Below are positions 33,658 through 41,833 of a DNA stretch of 64,000 nt, piece by piece (the stretch's first letter is position 1; every line of letters starts with the position of its first letter). Location of the stretch: the NCBI RefSeq assembly GCF_004363805.1, contig NZ_SNZP01000002.1, positions 310,001 to 374,000 on the forward strand, read 5' to 3'. The notes under the pieces were generated by a model. It was not told the origin of the DNA and did no database searches. It saw nothing but the letters and a program-made list of their open reading frames with translations. The position numbers and the translations under genes were made by a program. The DNA comes from Paludibacterium purpuratum. GTDB lineage: Bacteria; Pseudomonadota; Gammaproteobacteria; Burkholderiales; Chromobacteriaceae.

Positions 33658-34065
33658 TTAGGACAGGTCGCCGTCGAGATAGAACCATCGCCCGTCGATA
33701 GCCACAAAGCGGCTGACCTCGTGCAAGCGCGCCGCACGACCGCCGAGCTTGTAACGGGCGACGAACTCCACCACCCCTTCCTGATCGCCGGACTCGCCGC
33801 CTACCGTACGCAGTACTTCGAGCCCCACCCACTTGAGTGCGGGGCTTTCGTCCGAAAGATCCAGCCGGTCCGGGCGGCTATCGGCATGCCAGGTCGCCAA
33901 CAGATATTCGACAGCCTGAAGGGTATATGCGACATAGCGCGAACGCATCAGCGCCTCGGCGGTGGGGGCCGGCGATTCAAGGTGATCGATGTAACGTCCG
34001 CAGCATGAGGCATAGGGTGCCGACAAGCCGCATGGGCAGCTGACCTCGGTATGCCGGCGTTTCAT
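33658..34065 (-). CDS. YchJ/UPF0225 family protein
   Basis: A 135-residue protein beginning MKRRHTEVSCPCGLSAPYAS, an SEC-C-like zinc-binding Cys cluster, followed by an NTF2-like fold (APTAEALMRSRYVAYTLQAV, then WVGLEVLRTVGG). This matches the YchJ family of unknown function. Its ATG overlaps the stop of the lipoprotein gene upstream (ATGA), so the two are cotranscribed. Confidence 0.85.
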   Translation of the reverse strand: MKRRHTEVSCPCGLSAPYASCCGRYIDHLESPAPTAEALMRSRYVAYTLQAVEYLLATWHADSRPDRLDLSDESPALKWVGLEVLRTVGGESGDQEGVVEFVARYKLGGRAARLHEVSRFVAIDGRWFYLDGDLS

Positions 34066-34532
34066 GGTTGTGGGTTTTCCAGGGGCGGTAGATCGAACAA
34101 CTGCATCAGAAAATTGGTGAAGGCGGGATCGGTTGGCCGATTTCGCAGAGTGGGCCACTTGCGCTGCCAGTCGCGCAGCTTCATCTCCATGCGCGAGTGG
34201 CTTTCCTCGGCCGACATGCCGTTGTTGTCGCGCTGAACCGCCAGATAGCGGTAAGTGGCAAAGGTCGAATCGTCGACCCGGTTGGCGCCCACCACACGCA
34301 AGCGGTAAATATTAAGTTGATCGGCCGCTTCGACCCGGGTCAGGCGCCCTTGCCCAACCTCGTCGGCCAGCCGATTGGCTTCGCGAAAAATCATCCCGGC
34401 GCGCGCAGGCTGCGGTGCGGCGGCACGCGCTGCCGCGCCCCGTCCGGACTGCACTGGGCTCGGCGGCTGTTTGAAGCTGCCGCACGCGGCAAGCGACAAG
34501 GAAAACAGCAACAGGATCGTCGGCGATTTCAT
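34062..34532 (-). CDS. Hypothetical lipoprotein
   Basis: A 156-residue protein with a type II signal (MKSPTILLLFSLSLAAC; lipidated Cys17), a Pro/Ala-rich linker, and a helical domain (FREANRLADEVGQGRLTRVE, then MEMKLRDWQRKWPTLR). Family not recognised. Likely an outer-membrane-anchored periplasmic protein, translationally coupled to the YchJ-like gene. Confidence 0.75.
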   Translation of the reverse strand: MKSPTILLLFSLSLAACGSFKQPPSPVQSGRGAAARAAAPQPARAGMIFREANRLADEVGQGRLTRVEAADQLNIYRLRVVGANRVDDSTFATYRYLAVQRDNNGMSAEESHSRMEMKLRDWQRKWPTLRNRPTDPAFTNFLMQLFDLPPLENPQP

Positions 34533-34576
34533 GCTTTGAAGTGTAATACATTACGTTCGCCAACAGGGAACCTTCA

Positions 34577-35488
34577 GTGCGCACGCCGCGTCTGACCCCG
34601 TCGCGCAATGCTTTGCCATCCATTCAATCCACTGGAATCCGCCCCATCGTGTTCTCATCCCCCCCACCGCGCGCCGCCTGGCGCCGCAAACTGCAAATCC
34701 TATTTTTCGAACCCGATACCCGGCGCGGTCGGCTGTTCGATCAAACGTTGATTGCCGCCATTCTGCTGTCCGTGTTGACGGTCACGCTGGAAAGCGTACC
34801 GCGCATCCGCCAACAGCACGCCGGGCTGTTGCACGCCGTCGACTGGGGGCTGACCATCTTGTTCACCATCGAATACTTGCTGCGCCTGATCTGCTCTCCG
34901 AAACCGCTGCACTATGCCCGCAGCTTCTTCGGCATCATCGACCTATTGGCCATCCTGCCGCAGTATGTCGCGCTATTCGCGCCGCAAAGCCGCTTTCTGT
35001 CGTCAGTGCGCGTCTTGCGTCTCCTGAGCATGTTCCGGGTATTCAAACTGACCCGCTACCTGGGCGTGGCACAGAGTCTGCGCGACGCGCTGCGCGCCAG
35101 CCAACGTAAGATCACGGTCTTTCTGGTCGTGGCCTTGATCCTGGTCATGGTACTGGGCTCGTTGATGTATGTGATCGAGGGAGAGGAAAACGGCTTTACC
35201 AGCATTCCGGTCAGCATCTATTGGGCGATTGTCACGCTGACGACGGTCGGCTTCGGCGATATCACGCCGAAAACGCCGCTAGGCCAGACGCTGGCAAGCA
35301 TGGTGATGATCCTCGGCTACGGCATGATTGCCGTGCCGACAGGCATTGTCAGCACGGAGATCGCCAAGCGGGACGCGGCGGACAGGCCCGGCTCGACTTG
35401 CCGTGCATGCGGGCGGAACGAGCCTGACGGCGATGCGCGTTACTGCAAATATTGCGGCCGCGCGCTATCGGCCGACAGGCGGCCTTGA
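34577..35488 (+). CDS. Voltage-gated potassium channel with C-terminal zinc ribbon
   Basis: A 303-residue membrane protein. Six transmembrane segments are visible between residues about 55 and 260, with an arginine-rich S4-like helix (SVRVLRLLSMFRVFKLTRYL) and the selectivity filter TLTTVGFGD before S6. The C-terminus carries two CxxC pairs (CRACGRNEPDGDARYCKYCG), a zinc ribbon that is unusual for Kv-like channels and may be regulatory. Start codons further in are possible. The 3' end overlaps the convergent glycerate kinase gene by 24 bases. Confidence 0.88.
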   Translation: MRTPRLTPSRNALPSIQSTGIRPIVFSSPPPRAAWRRKLQILFFEPDTRRGRLFDQTLIAAILLSVLTVTLESVPRIRQQHAGLLHAVDWGLTILFTIEYLLRLICSPKPLHYARSFFGIIDLLAILPQYVALFAPQSRFLSSVRVLRLLSMFRVFKLTRYLGVAQSLRDALRASQRKITVFLVVALILVMVLGSLMYVIEGEENGFTSIPVSIYWAIVTLTTVGFGDITPKTPLGQTLASMVMILGYGMIAVPTGIVSTEIAKRDAADRPGSTCRACGRNEPDGDARYCKYCGRALSADRRP

Positions 35489-36598
35489 GGCCGCATGACA
35501 TCCCCGCAGCAAGCGCGCCAACTGCTCGGCGGTTTCGGCAATCAGCGGCGCGGCGTTAGCCTTGGCGAACGCCAGCGTCACCGGCCCGCGACACAGTGAA
35601 AACAGGCCATCGAACTCGGCGGTCAGCGCCGGCAGCGACTCGACGCTACCGGACAACAAGCTCACCGGCACACCCGCCAGCCGAGCTCGGCGCGACACCT
35701 CCAGCGGCGCCTTACCACCCAGCGTTTGCGCATCGGTACGCCCCTCGCCGGTCAACACCCAATCCGCCGCGCCGATAGCCCGATCGAGACGGCAAAGATC
35801 GGCCACCGCGGTCGCGCCGGCGCGCATCTCTCCCCCCAGAAACCGCAGGGCAAACCCCATGCCACCCGCCGCGCCGCTACCGGGCAACATCGCCAGATCG
35901 GCCGCCTGCAACAGTTCGGCCAACTGGGCGAGCACACTCTCCAGCCGCGGCAGATCCTGTGCGCTCGCGCCCTTCTGTCGGCCAAAGGTGGACGTCGCAC
36001 CGCGTTCGCCCAGCAAGGGATGATCGACATCGCACCAGATTTCGAGCGGCGTATGCGCCAACCTCGGATCGAGTCCGGTCAGATCGACGCGCACCGCCCT
36101 TGCAAGCTGGGCCGGCGAACCATCCAACGGCTGGCCCTGACGATCGAGCCAGACCGCGCCAAGCGCAGCCAGACAGCCCGCCCCGCCATCATTGGTGCCG
36201 GAGCCGCCCAACGTCAGCACCAATCGACGGCACCCCGCGTCCAGACAGGCGCGCATCAACTGACCGACACCACGGCTGGTGCGCTGCATCAGCGGAAAGC
36301 CGGCGGCCAAGGGTAAGCCGACGATCCGGGCCACCTCGATCAGCGCTGTGCCGTCGGGCAGCAGCAGGCAATCCACCCATCGCGGCCGACCCGCGAGATC
36401 GTCGGCCTCGATGCGCAGCCAGTGGCCGCCGAGCGAGTGCTGCAATACGGCCAGCGTTCCCTCGCCACCATCGGCCATCGGCTGGAGCGTGCATTGAGCC
36501 GCCGGATCGGCACGCAAAATGCCCGTCGCCATCGCGCGCGCAACCTGTTGCGCGGTGAGACAACCCTTGAAGGCATCCGGCGCCAATAGCCAATGCAT
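35465..36598 (-). CDS. glxK: Glycerate kinase
   Basis: A 377-residue kinase of the GarK/GlxK type phosphorylating D-glycerate. The start MHWLLAPDAFKGCLTAQQVA, then QPMADGGEGT, LGGSGTNDGGAGCLAALGA and VLTGEGRTDAQTLGGKAP are family signatures. ATG 36598 is preceded by GACGAGGTG; a longer upstream frame has no family similarity. It ends inside the convergent channel gene. Confidence 0.93.
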   Translation of the reverse strand: MHWLLAPDAFKGCLTAQQVARAMATGILRADPAAQCTLQPMADGGEGTLAVLQHSLGGHWLRIEADDLAGRPRWVDCLLLPDGTALIEVARIVGLPLAAGFPLMQRTSRGVGQLMRACLDAGCRRLVLTLGGSGTNDGGAGCLAALGAVWLDRQGQPLDGSPAQLARAVRVDLTGLDPRLAHTPLEIWCDVDHPLLGERGATSTFGRQKGASAQDLPRLESVLAQLAELLQAADLAMLPGSGAAGGMGFALRFLGGEMRAGATAVADLCRLDRAIGAADWVLTGEGRTDAQTLGGKAPLEVSRRARLAGVPVSLLSGSVESLPALTAEFDGLFSLCRGPVTLAFAKANAAPLIAETAEQLARLLRGCHAASRPPVGR

Positions 36599-36647
36599 GA
36601 TGCACCTCGTCGAAAAATTCGAAAGATTGCAAACAGGCCCTAGCCAT

Positions 36648-36680
36648 AACAAAAAAGCCACCGCAAATCTTGCGGTGGCT
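36648..36680 (-). terminator. Strong intrinsic terminator after the proQ-like gene
   Basis: AGCCACCGCAA-ATC... pairs over 11 bases with TTGCGGTGGCT. Read leftward it is followed by TTTTTTGTT. It lies 16 bases after the ProQ-like gene stop. Confidence 0.88.
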
Positions 36681-36695
36681 CCGGGCCGGTGGAAC

Positions 36696-37097
36696 TTATT
36701 CGGTCGCGGCGGTCGGCGGCGGGGTCTCGGCCACCGGCACAGGTGCCGCCGGCTTGGGTAGAGACTGCAGCTCGGCTGCTTTCTTTTCTTCCGGCTTGAC
36801 CTCGCCGGACGGTTTTCCGCCCAGATCGAAGCGCTTGCCGCCGCGCGCGACGGATTTGATATAACGCGGCTTGCGGCAATGATTGGCAACCACGCGCGCA
36901 ATCAGAACCGGGTCGAACTGCGGCAAGGCGGCGATCAGGCTTTCGTGAATGCCAAGCGCCAAGGGACGGAACTGACGAAACACTTCGAACTTGCTGTAGA
37001 CATGTTCCGCGATCATCTCGGTCTGCTTTTTCTTGCTCAGACTCTGTACAGCGGATTTGAGAGCGGCGCCCAGTGCCGTTTCGGTATTTGGCTTCAT
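36696..37097 (-). CDS. proQ: ProQ/FinO-domain RNA-binding protein (minimal form)
   Basis: A 133-residue RNA chaperone. The FinO/ProQ domain spans about residues 10-105 (FRQFRPLALGIHESLIAALP, then RVVANHCRKPRYIKSVARGG), followed by a short Lys/Pro/Ala tail without the Tudor-like domain of E. coli ProQ. The same minimal form is known in Neisseria, where it binds many sRNAs and transcripts. The start may be ATG 37097 or TTG 37106. It is terminated by a strong hairpin. Confidence 0.9.
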   Translation of the reverse strand: MKPNTETALGAALKSAVQSLSKKKQTEMIAEHVYSKFEVFRQFRPLALGIHESLIAALPQFDPVLIARVVANHCRKPRYIKSVARGGKRFDLGGKPSGEVKPEEKKAAELQSLPKPAAPVPVAETPPPTAATE

Positions 37098-37668
37098 GAA
37101 CTTCAATCTAGTCGGTTAATGCTTCGGGCGGCATGGCCACCCGTCTGCGGTCTGAACTGTGCATCGATACAAACCGTTGCCACATCGTCGCCATCAACAA
37201 CAATGGCAAAGCGCGTATCTTATGTCAAAACATTGGAAAAAGCGAAGCAGAGCCGTTCATTTTACCTGGTGCGAGGCAAAAATGCGCCAGTCGGCCACCG
37301 AACGACCCGGCCAATCGGCCAGGATGGCGTCAAAGCGGCCAGCCGCCGCCCAAAGCAGTGCCACCTGACTGCCCACGCCTGTTGTCAAAGTGCAATTCAC
37401 TAGCATTTCGATTTCAATGCAGTTAAATAAACCAATAAATCGCTCGCAACCGGTCAATGAAGCCATTATAAATTTCATGCATGGTATTTAAACCCAGGTT
37501 AATTACCAGGCTAATATACATTTTCGCGACATGGGATGTCTTATTCTCGCCATCATTTGCTGCATAGCAAACATTTCAGGCACTATCGAGTCGTCTTTCG
37601 CCAACACGAGAGGCTGCTCCGTACAGATGGGTTCGGGAGCAGATTTGAGCTGGAGAACTAACGTCTTG

Positions 37669-37695
37669 TGAGCCGCCTTTGCGGCTCATTTTTTT
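37669..37695 (+). terminator. Orphan intrinsic terminator upstream of the zinc operon
   Basis: GAGCCGC-CTTT-GCGGCTC followed by ATTTTTTTT. No convincing protein gene precedes it on this strand, so it may end a small RNA. Confidence 0.75.
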
Positions 37696-37739
37696 TGTCC
37701 CCGCCTCAGTTGCACGTTTGTCCAAGATTGACCGACAGG

Positions 37740-37756
37740 ATGTTATACCGTAACAT
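37740..37756 (+). promoter_or_regulatory. Zur box-like palindrome 1
   Basis: ATGTTATACCGTAACAT, a near-perfect 17-base palindrome close to the known E. coli Zur consensus (ATGTTATAnTATAACAT). It lies 35 bases upstream of the znuA start. Confidence 0.75.
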
Positions 37757-37764
37757 TTGCAGAT

Positions 37765-37777
37765 CGTTATAACATAA
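37765..37777 (+). promoter_or_regulatory. Zur box-like palindrome 2
   Basis: GTTATAACATAAC, a 13-base palindrome with the same GTTAT/ATAAC arms, between the first box and the znuA ribosome binding site. Confidence 0.65.
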
Positions 37778-37791
37778 CAACCGGAGAGTCG

Positions 37792-38661
37792 ATGTCCGCG
37801 CTGACCAAGCTGTTCGCCTTCGCCGCCCTGGCGTTGAGCACTGCCCTCGCCTCGGCTGCCGACCAACCGCTCGCGGTGGTCGCCGCCGAAAACTTCTATG
37901 GCGACCTTGTGCAGCAAGTGGGGGGGCCGCATGTGCAGGTCACCAGCATCATGAACAACCCGGATCAGGATCCGCACCTGTTCGAAGCCAGCGTCTCGAC
38001 CGCACGCGCCTTGAGCGCAGCTCGCCTGGTAATCTACAACGGTATGGATTACGACCCCTGGATGACCAAACTGCTGACAGCCGCGCGCGCGCAGGGCCGT
38101 GCGGAGATCGTCGTCGGGCGCCTGCTCGGCAAACGTTCGGGCGACAACCCCCACCTCTGGTACGACCCGGCCACCATGCCGACCGTAGCGCGCGCCATCG
38201 CCGCACGCCTACAGGCAGTCGACCCGGCGCATAGCGCAGACTATCGGCGCAACCTCGACCAGGTACTCGCCAGCCTTGCCGTCATCGGCCAGCACGTGCA
38301 ATCGCTGCGCGTACGCTATGCCGGCACGGCAGTTACCGCAACCGAGCCGGTATTCGGCCTCATGGCCCAGGCCTTGGGTCTGACAATGCGCAACGAACGC
38401 TTCCAGCTCGCCGTCATGAACAATACCGAGCCCAGTGCATCGGACATCGCCGCTTTCGAACGCGATCTGAAATCGCGCCAAGTGCGCGTACTGTTCTATA
38501 ACAACCAGGCCTCCGACCCATCGGCCAAGCGCATGCGCACACTCGCCCAGCAATCCGGCGTCAAAGTCGTCGGCATCAGCGAAACCATGCCGGCCGGCCG
38601 GCATTATCAGGATTGGATGCGCTCGCAACTGGATCAGTTAGAGAAGGCTTTGAATCATTAA
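37792..38661 (+). CDS. znuA: Zinc ABC transporter substrate-binding protein
   Basis: A 289-residue periplasmic binding protein of the cluster A-I metal family. The signal peptide covers residues 1-22 (cleavage after ASA). Metal-ligand segments are AAENFYGDLV, NPDQDPHLFEAS, GDNPHLWYDP and a late Asp. The usual His-rich loop is missing, as in some ZnuA/AztC-type proteins. GGAGAG precedes ATG 37792. Zur-box-like sites directly upstream and the following ATPase and permease genes identify a zinc importer; manganese cannot be fully excluded. Confidence 0.88.
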   Translation: MSALTKLFAFAALALSTALASAADQPLAVVAAENFYGDLVQQVGGPHVQVTSIMNNPDQDPHLFEASVSTARALSAARLVIYNGMDYDPWMTKLLTAARAQGRAEIVVGRLLGKRSGDNPHLWYDPATMPTVARAIAARLQAVDPAHSADYRRNLDQVLASLAVIGQHVQSLRVRYAGTAVTATEPVFGLMAQALGLTMRNERFQLAVMNNTEPSASDIAAFERDLKSRQVRVLFYNNQASDPSAKRMRTLAQQSGVKVVGISETMPAGRHYQDWMRSQLDQLEKALNH

Positions 38662-38662
38662 T

Positions 38663-39457
38663 ATGGAAGTGCTTCGTCTCGATCGCGTCACGGTGTCGTT
38701 CCGCGGGCGCCGCGTCCTGGACGACGTCAGCCTGACGGTCGATCAAAATCAATTCATCGGCGTGCTCGGCCCCAACGGCGCCGGTAAGACCACGCTGATG
38801 CGCGCCATTCTCGGGCTGATACCGCCGGATGCCGGCAAAATCTCGGTGTTGGGTCAAAGCGGCCTGCGCGGCAATCCCGACATCGGCTACATGCCTCAGG
38901 TTCGTAGCGCCGGCACAGGCCAACGCTTGTGCGGACGCGATTTCGTCGCCATCGCGCACGGCGGACATCGTTGGGGCTGGCCACGCCTCGATAAGCGGCA
39001 ATGGCAAGAAATCGACCGCGCGCTGGAGCTGGTCGATGCTCGCGAGCTCGCGCGCCGGCCTCTGATGGAACTATCCGGCGGACAACGCCAAAGATTGCTG
39101 CTAGCCCAGGCCTTGATCGGCAGCCCGCGATTGCTATTGCTCGACGAGCCGCTGATCAGCCTCGATCCGCGCCATCAACATGGCGTCATCGAGTTGGTGC
39201 GGCAAGTGAGCAAACAGCTCGGCATCACCGTGCTATTTAGCGCACACGAACTCAATCCCCTGCTGCCGGCCATCGATCAAGTGCTCTATCTCGGCCACGG
39301 CCAGTTGGCGCTCGGCACCGTCGACGAGGTCATCCAGCCCGAGGTACTGTCGCGACTATACGGCGCGCCAATCGACGTCGTGCGCCACAATGGGCGCATC
39401 TTCGTCATGTCCGGCGAAGTCGACGTCGAGAAAGAGGAGCACTACCACGATGTTTGA
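38663..39457 (+). CDS. znuC: Zinc ABC transporter ATP-binding protein
   Basis: A 264-residue ATPase with Walker A GPNGAGKTT, Q-loop in IGYMPQVRS, signature LSGGQRQRLLLAQ and Walker B RLLLLDEP. It starts one base after the znuA stop and overlaps the permease start by eight bases, so the three subunits are made together. Confidence 0.9.
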   Translation: MEVLRLDRVTVSFRGRRVLDDVSLTVDQNQFIGVLGPNGAGKTTLMRAILGLIPPDAGKISVLGQSGLRGNPDIGYMPQVRSAGTGQRLCGRDFVAIAHGGHRWGWPRLDKRQWQEIDRALELVDARELARRPLMELSGGQRQRLLLAQALIGSPRLLLLDEPLISLDPRHQHGVIELVRQVSKQLGITVLFSAHELNPLLPAIDQVLYLGHGQLALGTVDEVIQPEVLSRLYGAPIDVVRHNGRIFVMSGEVDVEKEEHYHDV

Positions 39458-40241
39458 ATACGACTTCATGCAGCACGCCCTGATCGCCGGCGGCATCGTT
39501 GCGCTCCTGGCGGGCGTGGTCGGTTATTTTCTGGTGTTGCGCGGACAAACCTTCGCCGGCCACGCACTGTCGCACGTCGGTTTTGCCGGCGCCACCGGTG
39601 CCGTGCTCATCGGCCTGTCGCCGATGGGCGGCCTGATCGCCGTGACCCTGGCCGGCGGCATGGCCATGGGCTACTTCGGCGACCGGCTGCAGGGCAGCGA
39701 CATCGCCATCGGCTCGGTGCTGTCGCTATCGCTCGGGGTCGGCATGCTGTTTCTGCACTTCTACACCAGCTACGCCACCCAGGCGACCGCACTGCTGTTC
39801 GGTAACGTGCTCGGCGTCGGCACCGATACGCTGTGGTGGCTGGGCATCATGGCGCTAGTCAGCCTGGTGGTACTGGCCTGCCTCGCGCGGCCGCTGCTAT
39901 TCATCAGCCTGCAACCCGAACTGGCGGAAGCCAAGGGCGTGTCGCTGCGCCTGGTGTCGATGCTGTTTCTGGCCATCGTCGCGCTGGCCACTGCCGCTTC
40001 GGTGCAGATCGTCGGCGTGCTGCTGGTTTTCACCTTGATGGTCGGGCCGGGCGCCACCGCGCAGAAATTGACCGTCCGTCTGGGGCCGGGCATCCTGCTC
40101 GCCGCGTTGATCGCACTGGCGGAAACCTGGCTCGGCATTGCACTCGCCTACTTCACCGACTGGCCGACCAGCTTCTGGATCACGGCCTTGAGCGCCACGG
40201 CCTACATGCTGGCCTCGCTTCAGGCCTCGCGCAACACATAG
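39450..40241 (+). CDS. znuB: Zinc ABC transporter permease
   Basis: A 263-residue membrane protein with about eight hydrophobic segments. The conserved GQTFAGHALSHVGFAGATGA segment and GIALAYFTDWPTSFWI match ABC-3 family permeases. ATG 39450 overlaps znuC. Its 3' end overlaps the convergent OsmC-like gene by 22 bases. Confidence 0.9.
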   Translation: MFEYDFMQHALIAGGIVALLAGVVGYFLVLRGQTFAGHALSHVGFAGATGAVLIGLSPMGGLIAVTLAGGMAMGYFGDRLQGSDIAIGSVLSLSLGVGMLFLHFYTSYATQATALLFGNVLGVGTDTLWWLGIMALVSLVVLACLARPLLFISLQPELAEAKGVSLRLVSMLFLAIVALATAASVQIVGVLLVFTLMVGPGATAQKLTVRLGPGILLAALIALAETWLGIALAYFTDWPTSFWITALSATAYMLASLQASRNT

Positions 40242-40636
40242 TCGTGGGTGATCTCGGCGGTCTTGCCAAGCATGATCGACGCCGAACAGTACTTCTCGGC
40301 CGACAACGACAGGGCGCGCTCGACGACTTCCGCTTTCAGTGCGCGCCCGGTCAACTCGAAGTGGAAATGAATGCGCGTGAACACCTTGGGATCCTCGTCC
40401 GCGCGCGCAGCCTCGATCGACACGCGGCAATCGCGCACGTCCTGACGCGCCTTTTTCAAGATAGTGATCACGTCGTAACTGGTGCAGCCGGCGGTACCCA
40501 ACAGCAGCAACTCCATCGGACGCGGCCCGAGATTGCGCCCGCCCCCTTCCGGCGCGCCGTCCATCACCACAGCGTGCCCGCTGCCGGACTCGCCCATGAA
40601 ACACACCCCGTCGACCCATTGCAATGCAGCTTTCAT
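40220..40636 (-). CDS. OsmC family protein (YhfA-like)
   Basis: A 138-residue protein from ATG 40636 (GGAGAGAAACGGC upstream). ELLLLGTAGCTSYDVITILK holds one conserved Cys, and SLSAEKYCSASIML the second, of the OsmC/Ohr fold. NLGPRPMELL is typical of the YhfA subgroup. Such proteins reduce organic hydroperoxides or act as thiol proteins; the physiological role of this subgroup is not settled. Confidence 0.87.
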   Translation of the reverse strand: MKAALQWVDGVCFMGESGSGHAVVMDGAPEGGGRNLGPRPMELLLLGTAGCTSYDVITILKKARQDVRDCRVSIEAARADEDPKVFTRIHFHFELTGRALKAEVVERALSLSAEKYCSASIMLGKTAEITHDYVLREA

Positions 40637-40765
40637 GCCGTTTCTCTCCATTTGATGTTCTGAAAATATCATGATCGATTTGGGGCTTCAAAGATTCGCA
40701 AGTAGAATGGAAAGCTTTCTTTGTTATAAAGAGCCTATCGGCAACTGACGGGCTCGCGGAGCATC

Positions 40766-41794
40766 ATGCTGGTACTGGGTATCGAATCATCTTGCGACGA
40801 AACCGGCGTTGCGCTGTACGACAGCGAACACGGCCTGGTCGCGCATCACTTACACACTCAAATGGCCATGCACGCCGAATATGGCGGCGTCGTCCCCGAG
40901 CTGGCGAGCCGCGACCATATCCGTCGTGTCATCCCGCTGACCGAAGCCTGCTTGGCCGAGGTCGGGCTACGGCTCGCCGACATCGATGCCATCGCCTACA
41001 CCCAGGGGCCGGGCCTCGGCGGTGCGCTCTTGGTCGGCACCAGCGTGGCCAATGCATTGGCCTTTGGCCTCGGTATTCCGGTCATCGCCGTGCACCATCT
41101 GGAAGGCCATCTTCTCTCGCCGCTCTTGGCGACGCCGCGACCGGACTTTCCGTTCCTGGCCCTGTTGGTGTCCGGCGGCCACACCCAACTGATGGCGGTG
41201 CACGGCGTCGGCCAGTACCAGGTGCTGGGCGAGACGCTGGACGATGCCGCCGGCGAGGCTTTCGACAAGACCGCCAAGCTACTCGGCCTCGACTATCCCG
41301 GCGGCCCGACCTTGTCGCGCCTGGCGGAAAGCGGCGATCCGGCACGTTTTACCCTGCCGCGCCCGATGCTCAACTCGGCCGACCTCGACATGAGTTTTTC
41401 CGGCCTGAAAACCGCGGTGCTGACGCTGGTTCGCCAGCAAGAAGCACAGCAACACGGCACCCTCGACGAACAAACCCGCAAGGATATCTGCCGCGCCTTC
41501 CAGGAAGCGATTGTCGAGGTACTGGTGAAAAAATCGCTCAAGGCGCTGAAACAGACCGGCATGAAGCGGTTGGTGGTCGCCGGCGGCGTCGGCGCCAACC
41601 GCCAACTGCGCGCAGCCCTCGACCAGGCTGCTGCCCGGCGCAAATTTGAGGTGTTCTACCCACCACTGGCCCTATGCACCGACAACGGCGCGATGATCGC
41701 CTTCGCCGGCGCCATGCGGCTGAAGTTCGCCGAGCCGGCGGCTGGATTCAGCGTCAAGCCGCGCTGGGATCTGGCTAGCCTGCCGGCCGTTTAA
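40766..41794 (+). CDS. tsaD: tRNA N6-adenosine threonylcarbamoyltransferase TsaD
   Basis: A 342-residue essential enzyme that completes the t6A37 modification of ANN-decoding tRNAs with TsaB/E. Metal-binding His111 and His115 (VHHLEGH), the start [20 protein letters not shown], and [19 protein letters not shown] and [12 protein letters not shown] are all present. Length is standard. A possible -10 TAGAAT lies at 40703-40708. Confidence 0.96.
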   Translation: MLVLGIESSCDETGVALYDSEHGLVAHHLHTQMAMHAEYGGVVPELASRDHIRRVIPLTEACLAEVGLRLADIDAIAYTQGPGLGGALLVGTSVANALAFGLGIPVIAVHHLEGHLLSPLLATPRPDFPFLALLVSGGHTQLMAVHGVGQYQVLGETLDDAAGEAFDKTAKLLGLDYPGGPTLSRLAESGDPARFTLPRPMLNSADLDMSFSGLKTAVLTLVRQQEAQQHGTLDEQTRKDICRAFQEAIVEVLVKKSLKALKQTGMKRLVVAGGVGANRQLRAALDQAAARRKFEVFYPPLALCTDNGAMIAFAGAMRLKFAEPAAGFSVKPRWDLASLPAV

Positions 41795-41833
41795 ATCACG
41801 CTCGCCGGCTCCGACGGGCCGGCCCGGACACTC

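Noticed and set aside
32695..34008. A 437-codon rightward frame opposite the amidohydrolase and YchJ-like genes
   Set aside because: It spans two well-identified genes on the other strand and has no domain.
37133..37426. A 97-codon rightward frame between proQ and znuA
   Set aside because: There is no binding site or known domain, amino-acid composition is poor, and it overlaps other open frames; treated as noncoding.
37575..37668. A zinc- or metal-sensing riboswitch before znuA
   Set aside because: The structure ends in a terminator 96 bases before the gene and no known riboswitch core is recognisable; the Zur-like boxes explain regulation better.
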